A model generated the notes under the pieces. The model did not search any database, had not been told where the DNA came from, and worked only from the letters and a program-made list of their open reading frames with translations. From positions 1 to 29,265 of the forward strand of contig JBJXEA010000012.1 in assembly GCA_046155285.1 (NCBI GenBank): a stretch of DNA of 29,265 nt. The letters are read 5' to 3'. The DNA comes from CAILHX01 sp046155285. GTDB lineage: Bacteria > Pseudomonadota > Gammaproteobacteria > Burkholderiales > Methylophilaceae. Shown in pieces: positions 7,401-15,047 of this stretch. Numbering within the stretch: position 1 is the first letter of the stretch; the number at the start of each line of letters is the position of its first letter. The position numbers and the translations under genes were made by a program.

Positions 7401-7760
7401 GCCATTCATGGAATCTTCCACAATGCCGGAAACCGTGCAATTGATGGTGCTGGTGGCGGGCTTATGTTCAAGCGCACCAGCGTTGGAGGTGATGCGCCCG
7501 GCGGGAATCGCCCCGCGGCGTAGCGCCCACAGAAATTTGTCGTACCACTCAACACGTTTTTCTTCGCTGGTTTCCACATCAGCCAGCGCACGCGCAACAC
7601 GCCTATAGGTGTCGTCTATGTCTTGATCTATTGCGTCGCCTTGCTTGGTCTTGAGGCGATATTTCTTATCCCAAATATCGAGCGACACCGATTGCATACC
7701 AACGGCTTGTCTCGCCCCTTCTTGATCCGTAGTTTCTGCTAGTTTTACCGCCTTTAGCAT
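4461..7760 (-). CDS. nrdJa: Adenosylcobalamin-dependent (class II) ribonucleotide reductase NrdJa with an intein
   Basis: 1099 residues as encoded, 722 after removal of the intein at 333-709. It reduces ribonucleotides to deoxyribonucleotides with a B12-derived thiyl radical. Conserved features are INCTVSG with Cys108 (redox pair), the NP/CGE active site split by the intein (Asn331, Cys710, Glu712), and the second redox cysteine Cys721 in GACLLGSVNL. The Cys710-Cys721 spacing of 11 equals that of the Lactobacillus leichmannii enzyme. APTGTISL-like phosphate-binding sequence (IAPTGTISLSLANN) follows in the C-extein. The ATG at 7760 has GGGAGA eight bases upstream. The redox-active C-terminal tail is absent and is provided by NrdJb. 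Upstream are NrdR-box-like sites. O2-independent dNTP supply is implied; no B12 genes are in the window. Confidence 0.95.
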   Translation of the reverse strand: MLKAVKLAETTDQEGARQAVGMQSVSLDIWDKKYRLKTKQGDAIDQDIDDTYRRVARALADVETSEEKRVEWYDKFLWALRRGAIPAGRITSNAGALEHKPATSTINCTVSGIVEDSMNGILEKVHEAGLTLKAGCGIGYEFSTLRPKGAFVAGAGAYTSGPLSFMDIYDKMCFTVSSAGGRRGAQMATFDISHPDVADFVKVKRENGRLRQFNLSCLITKEFMEAVKADSEWKLAFPVTEKEAKADELKLDDNTQVVWREWPVKGKYLTRNDGADAGKVACRVYKIIKARRLWDVIMSSTYDYAEPGFILIDRVNEMNNNWFCENIRATNPCVTADTWVHTATGSRQVTDLIGTPFLARVDGQDHLTGAEGFFKTADKPVVKLQTTEGYNLRLTTDHLVRRVSRFTRYSTDVEWCAASELVAGDRVVLHDHRANAEWAGEYSREQGYLLGLLVGDGTLKADKAVLSVWQTAAVANGAAAMLPQGTQAMMAEALAAAQTLPHRSDFAGWMSVAGRNEYRLATAAIKDLAEEVGMIPGNKHITSRMERASSTFYRGFLRGLFDADGSVQGSQEKGVSIRLAQSDLPLLEAAQRMLLRLGVVSRLYRNRRDAGSAMLPDGRGGSREYATQAQHELVISGDNLLRYQSLIGFADSDKSARLQMLLANYRRELNRERFVARVESITSDGVEAVYDVQVPGVNAFDANGIYAHNCGEQPLPPYGACLLGSVNLTTFVRNPFTDSAYFDWDEYREVVATFTRMLDNVVEVNGLPLEQQRVEIARKRRHGMGYLGLGSTLTMLKMRYGEADSLTFTDEVTRVMAEVGWEIGVELAEEKGEAPVMDEEFEITADMLAKRPEMAADGIVVGDRVKGRVLLGLYSRYMQQFPEDLRKKIAQKGVRFTHHSSIAPTGTISLSLANNASNGIEPSFAHHYNRNVIREGKKSKEKVDVFSYELLAYRELINPKAMPFGTSDEEKLPDYFLDSSTIQAKAHVDIQAAAQKWIDSSISKTINVPTDYDFEDFKSIYLYAYDKGLKGCTTFRFNPEAFQGVLVTEKDLENTTYKFTLEDGTVVEAKGNEEIEYDGEMHSAANLYDALKEGYYGKF
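5634..6764 (-). other. Intein with LAGLIDADG homing endonuclease, inside nrdJa
   Basis: Residues 333-709 of the nrdJa product, 377 residues. Splicing block A begins with Cys333 (CVTADTWV). Block B has TTDH at 395-398. Blocks F and G end in VYDVQV, then AHN (His708, Asn709) followed by extein Cys710. The endonuclease motifs are LLGLLVGDG (449-457) and LRGLFDADG (557-565), each retaining its catalytic Asp (456 and 564), so both splicing and homing look potentially active. Exact ends are supported by the continuity of the conserved NPCGE motif once the insert is removed. The +1 splicing nucleophile is also the reductase thiyl-radical cysteine. Confidence 0.95.
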
Positions 7761-7836
7761 ATCGTTATTCTCCCTTTTTTACCTTGCTTTTCGTGTTGAA
7801 AATTACTTGCTTGTTTTTATTGGAAAAAATTCCAAA

Positions 7837-7884
7837 CCACAATATGTTGTGACCGAATGCAACTTTAGACCCGTTCAATTGTGT
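7837..7884 (-). promoter_or_regulatory. Tandem NrdR-box-like operators
   Basis: CCACAATATGTTGTGA (7837-7852) matches the consensus palindrome ACACAATATATTGTGT at 13 of 16 positions. A weaker site, ACCCGTTCAATTGTGT (7869-7884), matches at 11 of 16. Their starts are 32 bp apart, the three-turn spacing typical of NrdR box pairs. The second lies exactly between the proposed -35 and -10. NrdR is the ATP/dATP-sensing repressor of reductase genes; its gene is not in this window. Confidence 0.65.
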
Positions 7885-7891
7885 CCGTCAA
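7862..7891 (-). promoter_or_regulatory. Predicted sigma-70 promoter of nrdJab
   Basis: On the minus strand a TTGACG -35 box (7886-7891) is followed, after 18 bases, by a TAAAGT -10 (7862-7867). The leader to the nrdJa ATG is about 100 bases. The spacer is filled by an NrdR-box-like site, a usual layout for repression. Matches are 5/6 and 4/6, so this is a moderate prediction. Confidence 0.5.
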
Positions 7892-7998
7892 GTGTTCTAA
7901 CAAGATATTTTTGTGCTATTTTGTAGTTTAATCACTAGCCAAAGCAGAGGCTTTTGTGGCAGCACCGCAAGCGTCGCCGACTGTGCGAAAATGCGAGT

Positions 7999-9249
7999 AT
8001 GCTCACACGCTGGCTCTACACCTTATTGCTATTCATTTTGCTGCCTTTAGTGCCAGCAAAACTACTATGGCGAGCACGACGTCAACCGGAATATCGCCAA
8101 CATTGGGGCGAGCGCTTCGGCTTTTACCCCCCACTCCTCACCCCTTATTCCTCACCTCTAATCTGGTTACACTGCGTCTCGGTAGGCGAAACGCGTGCCG
8201 TTGTGCCACTCGTCGCATTACTGCAAGAGCGCTACCCCCAGCACCGCATCCTGCTCACCCACGGCACACCCACTGGTCGCGCCACCAGTGAACAACTATT
8301 TGGCGACAAGGTGCTGCGCTGTTACTTGCCTTACGACTTACCGTTTGCAGTGGGCCGTTTTCTACGCCATTTCCAACCGCAGATAGGCCTGCTGATGGAA
8401 ACCGAGCTGTGGTTTAACTTGATTGCACAATGCAACACGCGGCGCATCCCGCTGTTGCTGGTCAATGCACGGCTGTCTGAAAAATCGGCACGTGCTTATG
8501 CCTGGCTGGATGGATTGACGCGTCAAGGTTTGCATCAACTGGCAGGAATCGCCGCGCAAACTGAGCAAGACGCCGCACGATTACGGGCTTTGGGCGCAGA
8601 AAAAGTGATCGTCACCGGCAACCTGAAATTTGATATCGCGCTACCCGCCGACAACGCTCAACTGCGAACGCTGTTTGGCGCTCACCGTCCAATATTTCTC
8701 GCGGCCAGCACACGTGATGGTGAGGAAGAGTTGATATTGGATGCGGTGGCTAGTGCGAACATCGAAGGTTTATTGACGGTCATCGTGCCACGGCACCCGC
8801 AGCGTTTTGATGCGGTAGCGGCGCTGTTAGAAAAGCGAGGCTTGCGTTATGCAAAACGGAGCAAGCTCTCCCCCACGAAGGAAACGGTGTCCGTGTTGCT
8901 GGGTGACAGCATGGGTGAGCTTTTCAGCTATTACTCGGCCTGCGACTTAGCTTTTATTGGCGGTAGTTTATTGCCTTACGGCGGGCAGAATTTGATTGAG
9001 GCCTGCGCTTTGGGTAAGCCCGTATTACTTGGGCCGCACACTCATAACTTTGCTGAGGCCAGTGTGCAAGCGATTGCGGCAGGTGCTGCGCTACGAGTTG
9101 ATGACACGGGACAATTGGCAAAAACTTTACAGCATCTACTAAGTAATGCTGATGAACGTGAACGTATGGGCGCGGCAGGAAAGGTTTTTGCTGAAGCCAA
9201 CCGTGGTGCGGCGGCGCGTACCTTGCAACTGATAGAAAAACTTATCTGA
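7999..9249 (+). CDS. waaA: 3-deoxy-D-manno-octulosonic acid (Kdo) transferase
   Basis: 416 residues, normal length for WaaA, which adds Kdo from CMP-Kdo to lipid IVA in LPS core synthesis at the inner membrane. An N-terminal hydrophobic anchor (about residues 7-20) is followed by HWGERFGFY (35-43), WLHCVSVGETRA, HGTPTGR, and GLLMETELWFNL. In the C-terminal GT-B half come VPRHPQRF, LLGDSMGELFSYYSACDLAFIGGSL and GGQNLIEACALGKPVLLGPHTHNF. I start at ATG 7999 because the anchor begins there. An in-frame codon at 7954 would add 15 atypical Arg-rich residues. It is convergent with the downstream minus-strand gene and overlaps it by 8 bases. Confidence 0.94.
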   Translation: MLTRWLYTLLLFILLPLVPAKLLWRARRQPEYRQHWGERFGFYPPLLTPYSSPLIWLHCVSVGETRAVVPLVALLQERYPQHRILLTHGTPTGRATSEQLFGDKVLRCYLPYDLPFAVGRFLRHFQPQIGLLMETELWFNLIAQCNTRRIPLLLVNARLSEKSARAYAWLDGLTRQGLHQLAGIAAQTEQDAARLRALGAEKVIVTGNLKFDIALPADNAQLRTLFGAHRPIFLAASTRDGEEELILDAVASANIEGLLTVIVPRHPQRFDAVAALLEKRGLRYAKRSKLSPTKETVSVLLGDSMGELFSYYSACDLAFIGGSLLPYGGQNLIEACALGKPVLLGPHTHNFAEASVQAIAAGAALRVDDTGQLAKTLQHLLSNADERERMGAAGKVFAEANRGAAARTLQLIEKLI

Positions 9250-9781
9250 CTAACTTGCTGATTTGCTTGAAGGCATCACCCTCAGCCATTTTCAACCATT
9301 CAAACACCACCGATTCGGTATTAGTCACGATTACACCCGCCTGTCTTAAGCGGCGCAGCGCGTTGCGGCGATTGTCTTCACTGCGCGAAATAACGGCGTC
9401 TTCCACCACAAACACTTGTTTGCCATTAGCTTGTAACTGCAACGCAGTTTGCAACACACAGATATGTGCCTCCATACCTGCCAACACCATTTGTGGACGA
9501 TCTCCGCGCAATTTGGCACGAAAGCTGGGTTCGTCATAACAAGAAAAACAGGTTTTTTCTACCGCTGTGCCTAGATATTGACTCAATTCAGGCAGCGTCG
9601 CGCCTAAACCTTTGGGATACTGCTCGGTATGTAATGCGGGAATGTCTAACAACTTAGCGGCTTGCAGCAGAATCGCGCAGTTCATGACCACCTTGGTGAG
9701 CGCCATCTGCTCCATGACACCTGACAAGCGCTCCTGTACATCAATCACCACCAAATGACTTTGGCTAGTCTGATTCAGCAA
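9242..9781 (-). CDS. Isochorismatase-like cysteine hydrolase
   Basis: 179 residues. The family triad is complete: Asp14 (VVIDVQ), Lys76 (EKTCFS) and Cys108 (GMEAHICVLQT), with the non-prolyl cis-peptide region just before the Cys. Such proteins (YcaC / nicotinamidase-related) hydrolyse amides or carbamates; the substrate here is unknown. The start is TTG at 9781, two bases past the tolC stop, because no ATG precedes the catalytic Asp. The ribosome site is weak, so coupling to tolC translation is likely. The 3' end overlaps waaA on the other strand by 8 bases. Confidence 0.88.
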   Translation of the reverse strand: MLNQTSQSHLVVIDVQERLSGVMEQMALTKVVMNCAILLQAAKLLDIPALHTEQYPKGLGATLPELSQYLGTAVEKTCFSCYDEPSFRAKLRGDRPQMVLAGMEAHICVLQTALQLQANGKQVFVVEDAVISRSEDNRRNALRRLRQAGVIVTNTESVVFEWLKMAEGDAFKQISKLVR

Positions 9782-9783
9782 AA

Positions 9784-11130
9784 TTACAGACTCTCGAGCA
9801 TACTGCTGGTTTCGGCCAAATCGTTATCGCTCAACACGCCAGCGGCGCCTTTGAGCTTAATCACCGAAATCATCCAAGTGTAACGCGCTTGCAGCAAATC
9901 TCGCTTGGCACTGTAGTATTGCTGTTGGGCGTTAAGCACGTCCACACTGGTACGCACGCCAACTTCATAGCCCAAAGAGGTGGAATCCAAAGAGCTCAAG
10001 CTAGAAACCAGCGCTTGTTCATAAGCTTTAACCTGCGCCACCGCGCTGGCCACATTCAAATACGCTTGGCGCGTATTCAAATCTGCGGTGCGCCGTGCCA
10101 GCTCTAAATCGTCCTGAGCTTTCTGCTGATTGCCTACCGCCTCGCGTTCTTTGGAAGAAATCGAGCCGCCTTGATACAGCGGAATTTCCAATTTCACCCC
10201 AAAAGTAAAGTTTTGCAGATCACTGCCTATGCCGTTAGTGCCTCCGCTGGAGCTGGTGTCAGAGAAATTGGCCACCAAATCCACCGTGGGTAAATGGCCG
10301 GCGTGGGTACGTTCAATTTCTTGGTTGGCCAGCTGCACTGCTTGCTGCTGAATTTTGAGCTGTGGACTTTGCTGCTCGGCGATTTCCACCCAGCTTTCCA
10401 TAGACTGCGGTTGCGGAATCACGACGTCTAATTTTTCCTTGGCACTGGCGAGTTTGGTCGGCACTTGTCCGGTGATGGCTTGAATCGAGCGCAAGCGTAT
10501 TTCCAGATCATTCATCGCGGCGATTTCCTGCGCGATGAGCAAGTCAAACTTCGCTTGTGCCTCGTGTACATCGGTGATGGTGGCAGTTCCCACATCAAAA
10601 TTGGCCTTGGCTTGCTCCAGCTGGCGCACCGTGGCGGCTTTTTGCGCCACCAGCAAATCAATCTTGTCTTGTGCCAGCAACACCTCAAAATAAGCGCTGG
10701 CGGTGCGCACCATGAGATCCAATCTAGCCGCATTCAAAACATCATCAGCTTGAGCGACTTGAGTTTGCGCTTGTTCATACTGCACATTATTTTGTTTGTG
10801 GTAGAGCGGATGGTTGACATTGACGCTATAAGCATAAGTGCCAAAGCTCTGCGTGCCGCCACTAAACGGGTTGGCGCTGCTGCCTTTATAAAACACATCG
10901 GTATTGCTGTGCTCGGCGTTGGCGTTGAATGTCACCGTGGGCAAAGTCAGTGCTTTGCCTTGTACCAGCTTTTCTTGAATCGCCGCGTGCGCACTCTTGG
11001 CCGAAGCCCAAGTAGAATCAGCCGCTTGGGCTTGCAGGTAAATGTCCATCAGCCTTTGCGAATTGCCTTCTGCCAGCGCCATTTGGGCTGTTGCCATCAT
11101 CACTGCCGACAAGATGAGTTTTCTTTTCAT
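9784..11130 (-). CDS. tolC: TolC-family outer membrane channel protein
   Basis: 448 residues from the chosen start. A signal peptide MKRKLILSAVMMATAQMALA is cleaved near Ala20. Two outer-membrane-efflux repeats follow, with long coiled-coil helices (AQTQVAQADDVLNAARLDLMVR, here shown only in part of the motif region about 105-125; the second copy is QEIERTHAGHLPTVDLVA) and the C-terminal pattern GVRTSVDVLNAQQQ. It forms the trimeric exit duct for tripartite pumps or type I secretion. An ATG ten codons upstream (11160) would place charged residues before the signal peptide, so I prefer 11130. It follows the Pcm-like gene by about 37 bases and likely shares its transcript. It could serve the RND pump encoded upstream, which has no outer-membrane gene of its own. 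Confidence 0.92.
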   Translation of the reverse strand: MKRKLILSAVMMATAQMALAEGNSQRLMDIYLQAQAADSTWASAKSAHAAIQEKLVQGKALTLPTVTFNANAEHSNTDVFYKGSSANPFSGGTQSFGTYAYSVNVNHPLYHKQNNVQYEQAQTQVAQADDVLNAARLDLMVRTASAYFEVLLAQDKIDLLVAQKAATVRQLEQAKANFDVGTATITDVHEAQAKFDLLIAQEIAAMNDLEIRLRSIQAITGQVPTKLASAKEKLDVVIPQPQSMESWVEIAEQQSPQLKIQQQAVQLANQEIERTHAGHLPTVDLVANFSDTSSSGGTNGIGSDLQNFTFGVKLEIPLYQGGSISSKEREAVGNQQKAQDDLELARRTADLNTRQAYLNVASAVAQVKAYEQALVSSLSSLDSTSLGYEVGVRTSVDVLNAQQQYYSAKRDLLQARYTWMISVIKLKGAAGVLSDNDLAETSSMLESL

Positions 11131-11167
11131 GATTTTTTCTCGAAATTTGTTCTTATTCATTGCCCTG

Positions 11168-11842
11168 CTAAAACGAAAAACGCTCAGGTTGCGTTGCGTT
11201 CATCAGTGACGGAATACTGGTCTCAAACAAAGACACACGGCGTGTGACTCCCGCCGATACACAGTGTACCAAAACCGCCTCCATCGCAGGCGCTTCGCCC
11301 ACCACCACCAACAAGCGGCCACCTACCTTGAGTTGCTGTTCGAATGCTTTGGGAAAAACAGGCAAAGAACCCGTCAACACGATGACATCAAAAACCTCAT
11401 TTTTCCAACCGTGTGCGCCGTCGCCCACCTCAAGAATAATGTTGGAAATGCCATGTGCCACCAGTTTATGTGCAGCAGCGGCGCTCAACTCAGGTATCAG
11501 TTCAACGCTGAATACTTCTTTTGACAACTTTGCCAGCAAGGCTGTCATATAGCCACTGCCAGTACCTATCTCCAACACGCTATCGGTCTTTTTGATGTCC
11601 AAAGCCTGCAACATACGCGCTTCCATTTTTGGAGACAACATGGCCTGACCATACCCCAAAGGAATCTCCAAATCCGCAAAGACCAAACCCTGATACTGCT
11701 CTGGTACAAAGTCTTCGCGGGGAACATTATTGAGTAAATTCAGCACCGTAGGATCTAACACCTCCCAAGTGCGAATTTGCTGCTCAATCATGTTGAAGCG
11801 AGCTTGCTCGCGCATATTAAAACGTGCCTGTTCGACATTCAT
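11168..11842 (-). CDS. pcm: Protein-L-isoaspartate O-methyltransferase family protein
   Basis: 224 residues. SAM-binding motif I is LEIGTGSGY (90-98). The fold continues with VFSVELIPEL, LEVGDGAHGW and FDVIVLTGS, as in Pcm proteins that methylate isoaspartyl residues for repair. Betaproteobacteria often carry this divergent copy beside tolC, and repair activity is not certain. I chose ATG 11842, with AGGA eight bases upstream; ATG 11851 lacks a spaced ribosome site. Oddity: the N-terminus contains EQARFNM twice in tandem (residues 4-10 and 12-18), while related proteins have one copy leading into IEQQIR. All six synonymous codons differ between the copies. Confidence 0.88.
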   Translation of the reverse strand: MNVEQARFNMREQARFNMIEQQIRTWEVLDPTVLNLLNNVPREDFVPEQYQGLVFADLEIPLGYGQAMLSPKMEARMLQALDIKKTDSVLEIGTGSGYMTALLAKLSKEVFSVELIPELSAAAAHKLVAHGISNIILEVGDGAHGWKNEVFDVIVLTGSLPVFPKAFEQQLKVGGRLLVVVGEAPAMEAVLVHCVSAGVTRRVSLFETSIPSLMNATQPERFSF

Positions 11843-11912
11843 GGCTGGCATCCTATCATAAAATCATTACAACGCAATCACTTAAGCTATTTTTATCATC
11901 TAAATGTTTAAG

Positions 11913-14900
11913 CTATCCGCTCACTTTGGGCATGGTCACGCGAAACCAAGCCGCATAAAGTGCTGGCAAGAACAACACCGTCAGCAAAGTCGCCACTGTC
12001 AAACCGCCCATAATCGCCACCGCCATGGGGCCAAAAAATGCACTGCGGGTGAGCGGTATCATCGCTAAAATCGCCGCCGCCGCAGTCAATACTATAGGCC
12101 GAAAACGCCGAATTGTGGATTCTATAATCGCCTCCCATTCCGGCTTGCCCGCGGCTTTATCTTGGTCTATTTGATCCACCAGAATCACCGAGTTACGCAT
12201 AATCATGCCGGAAAGCGCGATGGTTCCCAACATCGCCACAAAACCGAAGGGTTTATCGAATACCAGCAAGAACAGCGTCACGCCTATCAATCCCAACGGC
12301 GCGGTCAGCAACACCAGCGCTACTCTCGAGAAGCTTTGCAGCTGTATCATCAGTAGCGTCAATACGGTAATGAGCAGTAAGGGTACTCCCGCCGCCACCG
12401 ATTTGCCGCCTTTGGCTGACTCTTCCACCGCACCACCGGTTTGTAAATCCACTCCTAGCGGCAACTGTGCACGTATGGTTTTCAGCTTTTCTTCAATCTG
12501 CGCTGAGACCACGGGCGCTTGTATCTGTCCTTGCAAATTCGCTCTCACCGTAATAGTAGTCACCCGATTGCGCCGCCATATGACGCCCTCCTCAAAGCCA
12601 TAAGTCACCTTAGCAATTTGCGATAAAGGCACGCTCTTGCCAGTTTGCGTGGGAATCATCAAATCCGGCAAGTGGGACAGATGCGTGCGTTCCATAGCAC
12701 TGCCGCGCACCATCAGGTCTATGCGCTCTATGCCTTCGCGGTACTCACTGATATAAAGCCCTTGCATAGCGCCATTGAGAATGTTGGCGATGTCAGCGGA
12801 ACTCACACCGAGCAAACGTGCTTTGGACTGCTCAACTTCCACGCTCACCACTTTGCTGGGCTCTTCCCAATCGAGCTGCACACCCGATAGATTAGGGTTG
12901 GCGCGCATAATGTCAGCTATCTTGTGGGCAAGCGCGCGTATTTCATCCAAATTATTGCCAGACACGCGAAATTGCACAGGGAAACCAACAGGCGGGCCGT
13001 TTTCCAACCGCAACACCGAAGCGCGTAGCGCGGGGAAGTCATTCTGGAATAATTGCAACAGTTTGGCTCGCAAGTCTTCCCTAGCTTCCTTGCCGGTAGT
13101 AAGCACCACAAACTGCCCGAAACTGCGCTGTGCCAGCTGTTGGTCCAGCGGCAGATAAAAGCGCGGACTGCCGCTACCGATATAGGCTACGTAGTTTTCT
13201 ATGCCTTTTTTCTCATGCTGGTAGTTATCCAGCCAGTGTTCCAGTTTTTTTACTTCTGCGTCCGTGGCGGCATACGACACGCCCTCCGCCAAACGCAGGT
13301 CAATAATCAATTCAGGGCGCGTGGAATCGGGAAAAAACTGTTGCTGCACCTTGCCAAAACCCACAATAGACAGCACAAAAATACCCAAAGTCACTGCGAT
13401 CACCAACCAGCGGCGGCGCACGCAAAACGTGACTATTTGACGGAATCGGATATAGAAAGGCGTGTTGTAGATGTCGTGATGATGCGCGTCATCCGTGCTT
13501 GGGCGAATGTTGAAAGTTTTTTGTAACCACAGCTTGAATCTGGAGGGCGCTGTTTTTGCGTGATAGTCGGGCAGCAAGTGATAACCCAGATACGGCACAA
13601 AAATCACCGCTGCAAACCAAGACACAATGAGCGCAATAGCGCTCACCTGAAAGATGGAGCGCGTATATTCTCCGGTGGAGGATTGCGCGGTGGCTATAGG
13701 CAGGAAGCCCGCTACTGTCACCAAAGTGCCGGTCAACATCGGCATGGCGGTTGAGGTAAAAGCGAAAGATGCCGCTTTTACACGATCCCAACCTTGCTCC
13801 ATTTTGGATGACATCATCTCCACCGCAATAATGGCATCATCCACCAGCAAGCCTAAAGCCAGTATCAACGCGCCCAGCGATATTTTATGCAGGCCAATAT
13901 CGAACAGATGCATGATGAGGAAAGTAGCTGCCAGCACCACCGGAATGACAATAGCGACCACGATACCGGTGCGCATCCCCAAAGAAATCAAGCTCACCCC
14001 CAGCACGATGACCAGCGCTTCTATCAAGGAATGCACAAAGTCATTCACCGAATTTGCCACTGAGCGCGGCATTGAGGAGGCGGTGTGCAACTCCAAACCG
14101 ACAGGCAATTGTTGCTTGATTTTCGCCACGCGACTTTCCAGAGTGTGACCAAGCTGGATGATATCGCCACCCTTGACCATGCTCACGCCCAGCAGCAAAG
14201 TCTCTTGCCCGTTATAACGCACTCTTTGTGTGGGCGGGTCTTCGTAGCCACGATACACCGTCGCAATATCGCCCAAACGGAAATCGTGACCGTTGGCACG
14301 CAGATGAGTCTGCCTCAGCTCTTCCAGCTTGTCGTAGCGGCCACTGACCGCGATGCGAATGCGCTCCTGACTCGAATCAAACGCACCACTGTTGACCACG
14401 CTATTTTGCGCTCTGAGCGTATTCACCAGAGTACCGGTATCAATGCCAAGTGTGGCCAACTTGGCATTGGAAAGCTCAATATAGATACGCTGTTTTTGTT
14501 CGCCAAAAAAATCCACTTTGGCCACGTCCGGTACTTGCAACAATTGCGCCCGGATATTTTCTGCCTGCCGCTTCAACTCGGCATACTTATAACCATCGCC
14601 GGTGATCGCATACAAAATGCCATAGACATCGCCGAACTCGTCATTAAAGGTCGGGCCTTCGATGCCGTCAGGCAGCGTGTGGCGAATATCGCCTATCTTC
14701 TTGCGCGCTTGATACCAAATATCCGGCACATCCGCGGTGGGTGTTGAATCCTTGGCGATGAGGAACACAAATGACTCTCCCGGGCGCGAGTAGCTACGCA
14801 AAATATCCAAATGCGGCACTTCTTGCAGCTTTTTTTCCAGCTTGTCGGTAATCTGTCTATCCACTTCCGCCGCGCTTGCCCCAAGCCATCCGGTGCGAAT

Positions 14901-15047
14901 AACCATAACCTTGAAGGTGAAGGGCGGATCTTCAGATTGTCCTAGCTTGGTGTAAGCCATCAGACCTGCGATGGTCAACACCAGCATCAAATAAAGCACC
15001 AGCGTTTGGCGCTTGAGTGCCCAGTCAGATAAGTTAAAGCTACTCAT
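11913..15047 (-). CDS. RND-family efflux pump, inner-membrane permease
   Basis: 1044 residues, the usual size of HAE1/AcrB-type transporters. Visible features are an N-terminal membrane helix (about 15-32), a first periplasmic porter domain, a transmembrane block with ALGLLVDDAIIAVEMM containing the proton-relay pair Asp403-Asp404 (AcrB 407-408), and a second large periplasmic domain. The last membrane block includes MIMRNSVILVD. In that block Arg951 stands where AcrB has Lys940, which seems usual for some subfamilies. It uses proton-motive force to export drugs or other toxic compounds together with the adaptor. Its ATG overlaps the adaptor TGA (ATGA). It ends the five-gene DUF2147-SDR-TetR-adaptor-pump operon. 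The substrate is unknown. Confidence 0.95.
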   Translation of the reverse strand: MSSFNLSDWALKRQTLVLYLMLVLTIAGLMAYTKLGQSEDPPFTFKVMVIRTGWLGASAAEVDRQITDKLEKKLQEVPHLDILRSYSRPGESFVFLIAKDSTPTADVPDIWYQARKKIGDIRHTLPDGIEGPTFNDEFGDVYGILYAITGDGYKYAELKRQAENIRAQLLQVPDVAKVDFFGEQKQRIYIELSNAKLATLGIDTGTLVNTLRAQNSVVNSGAFDSSQERIRIAVSGRYDKLEELRQTHLRANGHDFRLGDIATVYRGYEDPPTQRVRYNGQETLLLGVSMVKGGDIIQLGHTLESRVAKIKQQLPVGLELHTASSMPRSVANSVNDFVHSLIEALVIVLGVSLISLGMRTGIVVAIVIPVVLAATFLIMHLFDIGLHKISLGALILALGLLVDDAIIAVEMMSSKMEQGWDRVKAASFAFTSTAMPMLTGTLVTVAGFLPIATAQSSTGEYTRSIFQVSAIALIVSWFAAVIFVPYLGYHLLPDYHAKTAPSRFKLWLQKTFNIRPSTDDAHHHDIYNTPFYIRFRQIVTFCVRRRWLVIAVTLGIFVLSIVGFGKVQQQFFPDSTRPELIIDLRLAEGVSYAATDAEVKKLEHWLDNYQHEKKGIENYVAYIGSGSPRFYLPLDQQLAQRSFGQFVVLTTGKEAREDLRAKLLQLFQNDFPALRASVLRLENGPPVGFPVQFRVSGNNLDEIRALAHKIADIMRANPNLSGVQLDWEEPSKVVSVEVEQSKARLLGVSSADIANILNGAMQGLYISEYREGIERIDLMVRGSAMERTHLSHLPDLMIPTQTGKSVPLSQIAKVTYGFEEGVIWRRNRVTTITVRANLQGQIQAPVVSAQIEEKLKTIRAQLPLGVDLQTGGAVEESAKGGKSVAAGVPLLLITVLTLLMIQLQSFSRVALVLLTAPLGLIGVTLFLLVFDKPFGFVAMLGTIALSGMIMRNSVILVDQIDQDKAAGKPEWEAIIESTIRRFRPIVLTAAAAILAMIPLTRSAFFGPMAVAIMGGLTVATLLTVLFLPALYAAWFRVTMPKVSG

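Noticed and set aside
6738..7523. Plus-strand open frame of 261 codons
   Set aside because: Antisense shadow of the nrdJa N-extein, with no domain and no ribosome site.
7820..7835. Palindrome TTGGAA-AAAA-TTCCAA as a second NrdR box
   Set aside because: It does not match the NrdR consensus, and its 17-bp centre spacing from the good box is wrong; the 7869-7884 site fits better.
7954..7998. Upstream extension of waaA
   Set aside because: The added residues are Arg-rich and precede the normal membrane anchor; homologues begin near the ATG at 7999.
10465..11247. Plus-strand open frame of 260 codons
   Set aside because: Antisense to tolC, whose signal peptide and repeats are clear.
11882..11916. 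Nine-base direct repeat TTAAGCTAT around the RND stop codon
   Set aside because: Short and in AT-rich sequence; likely chance.
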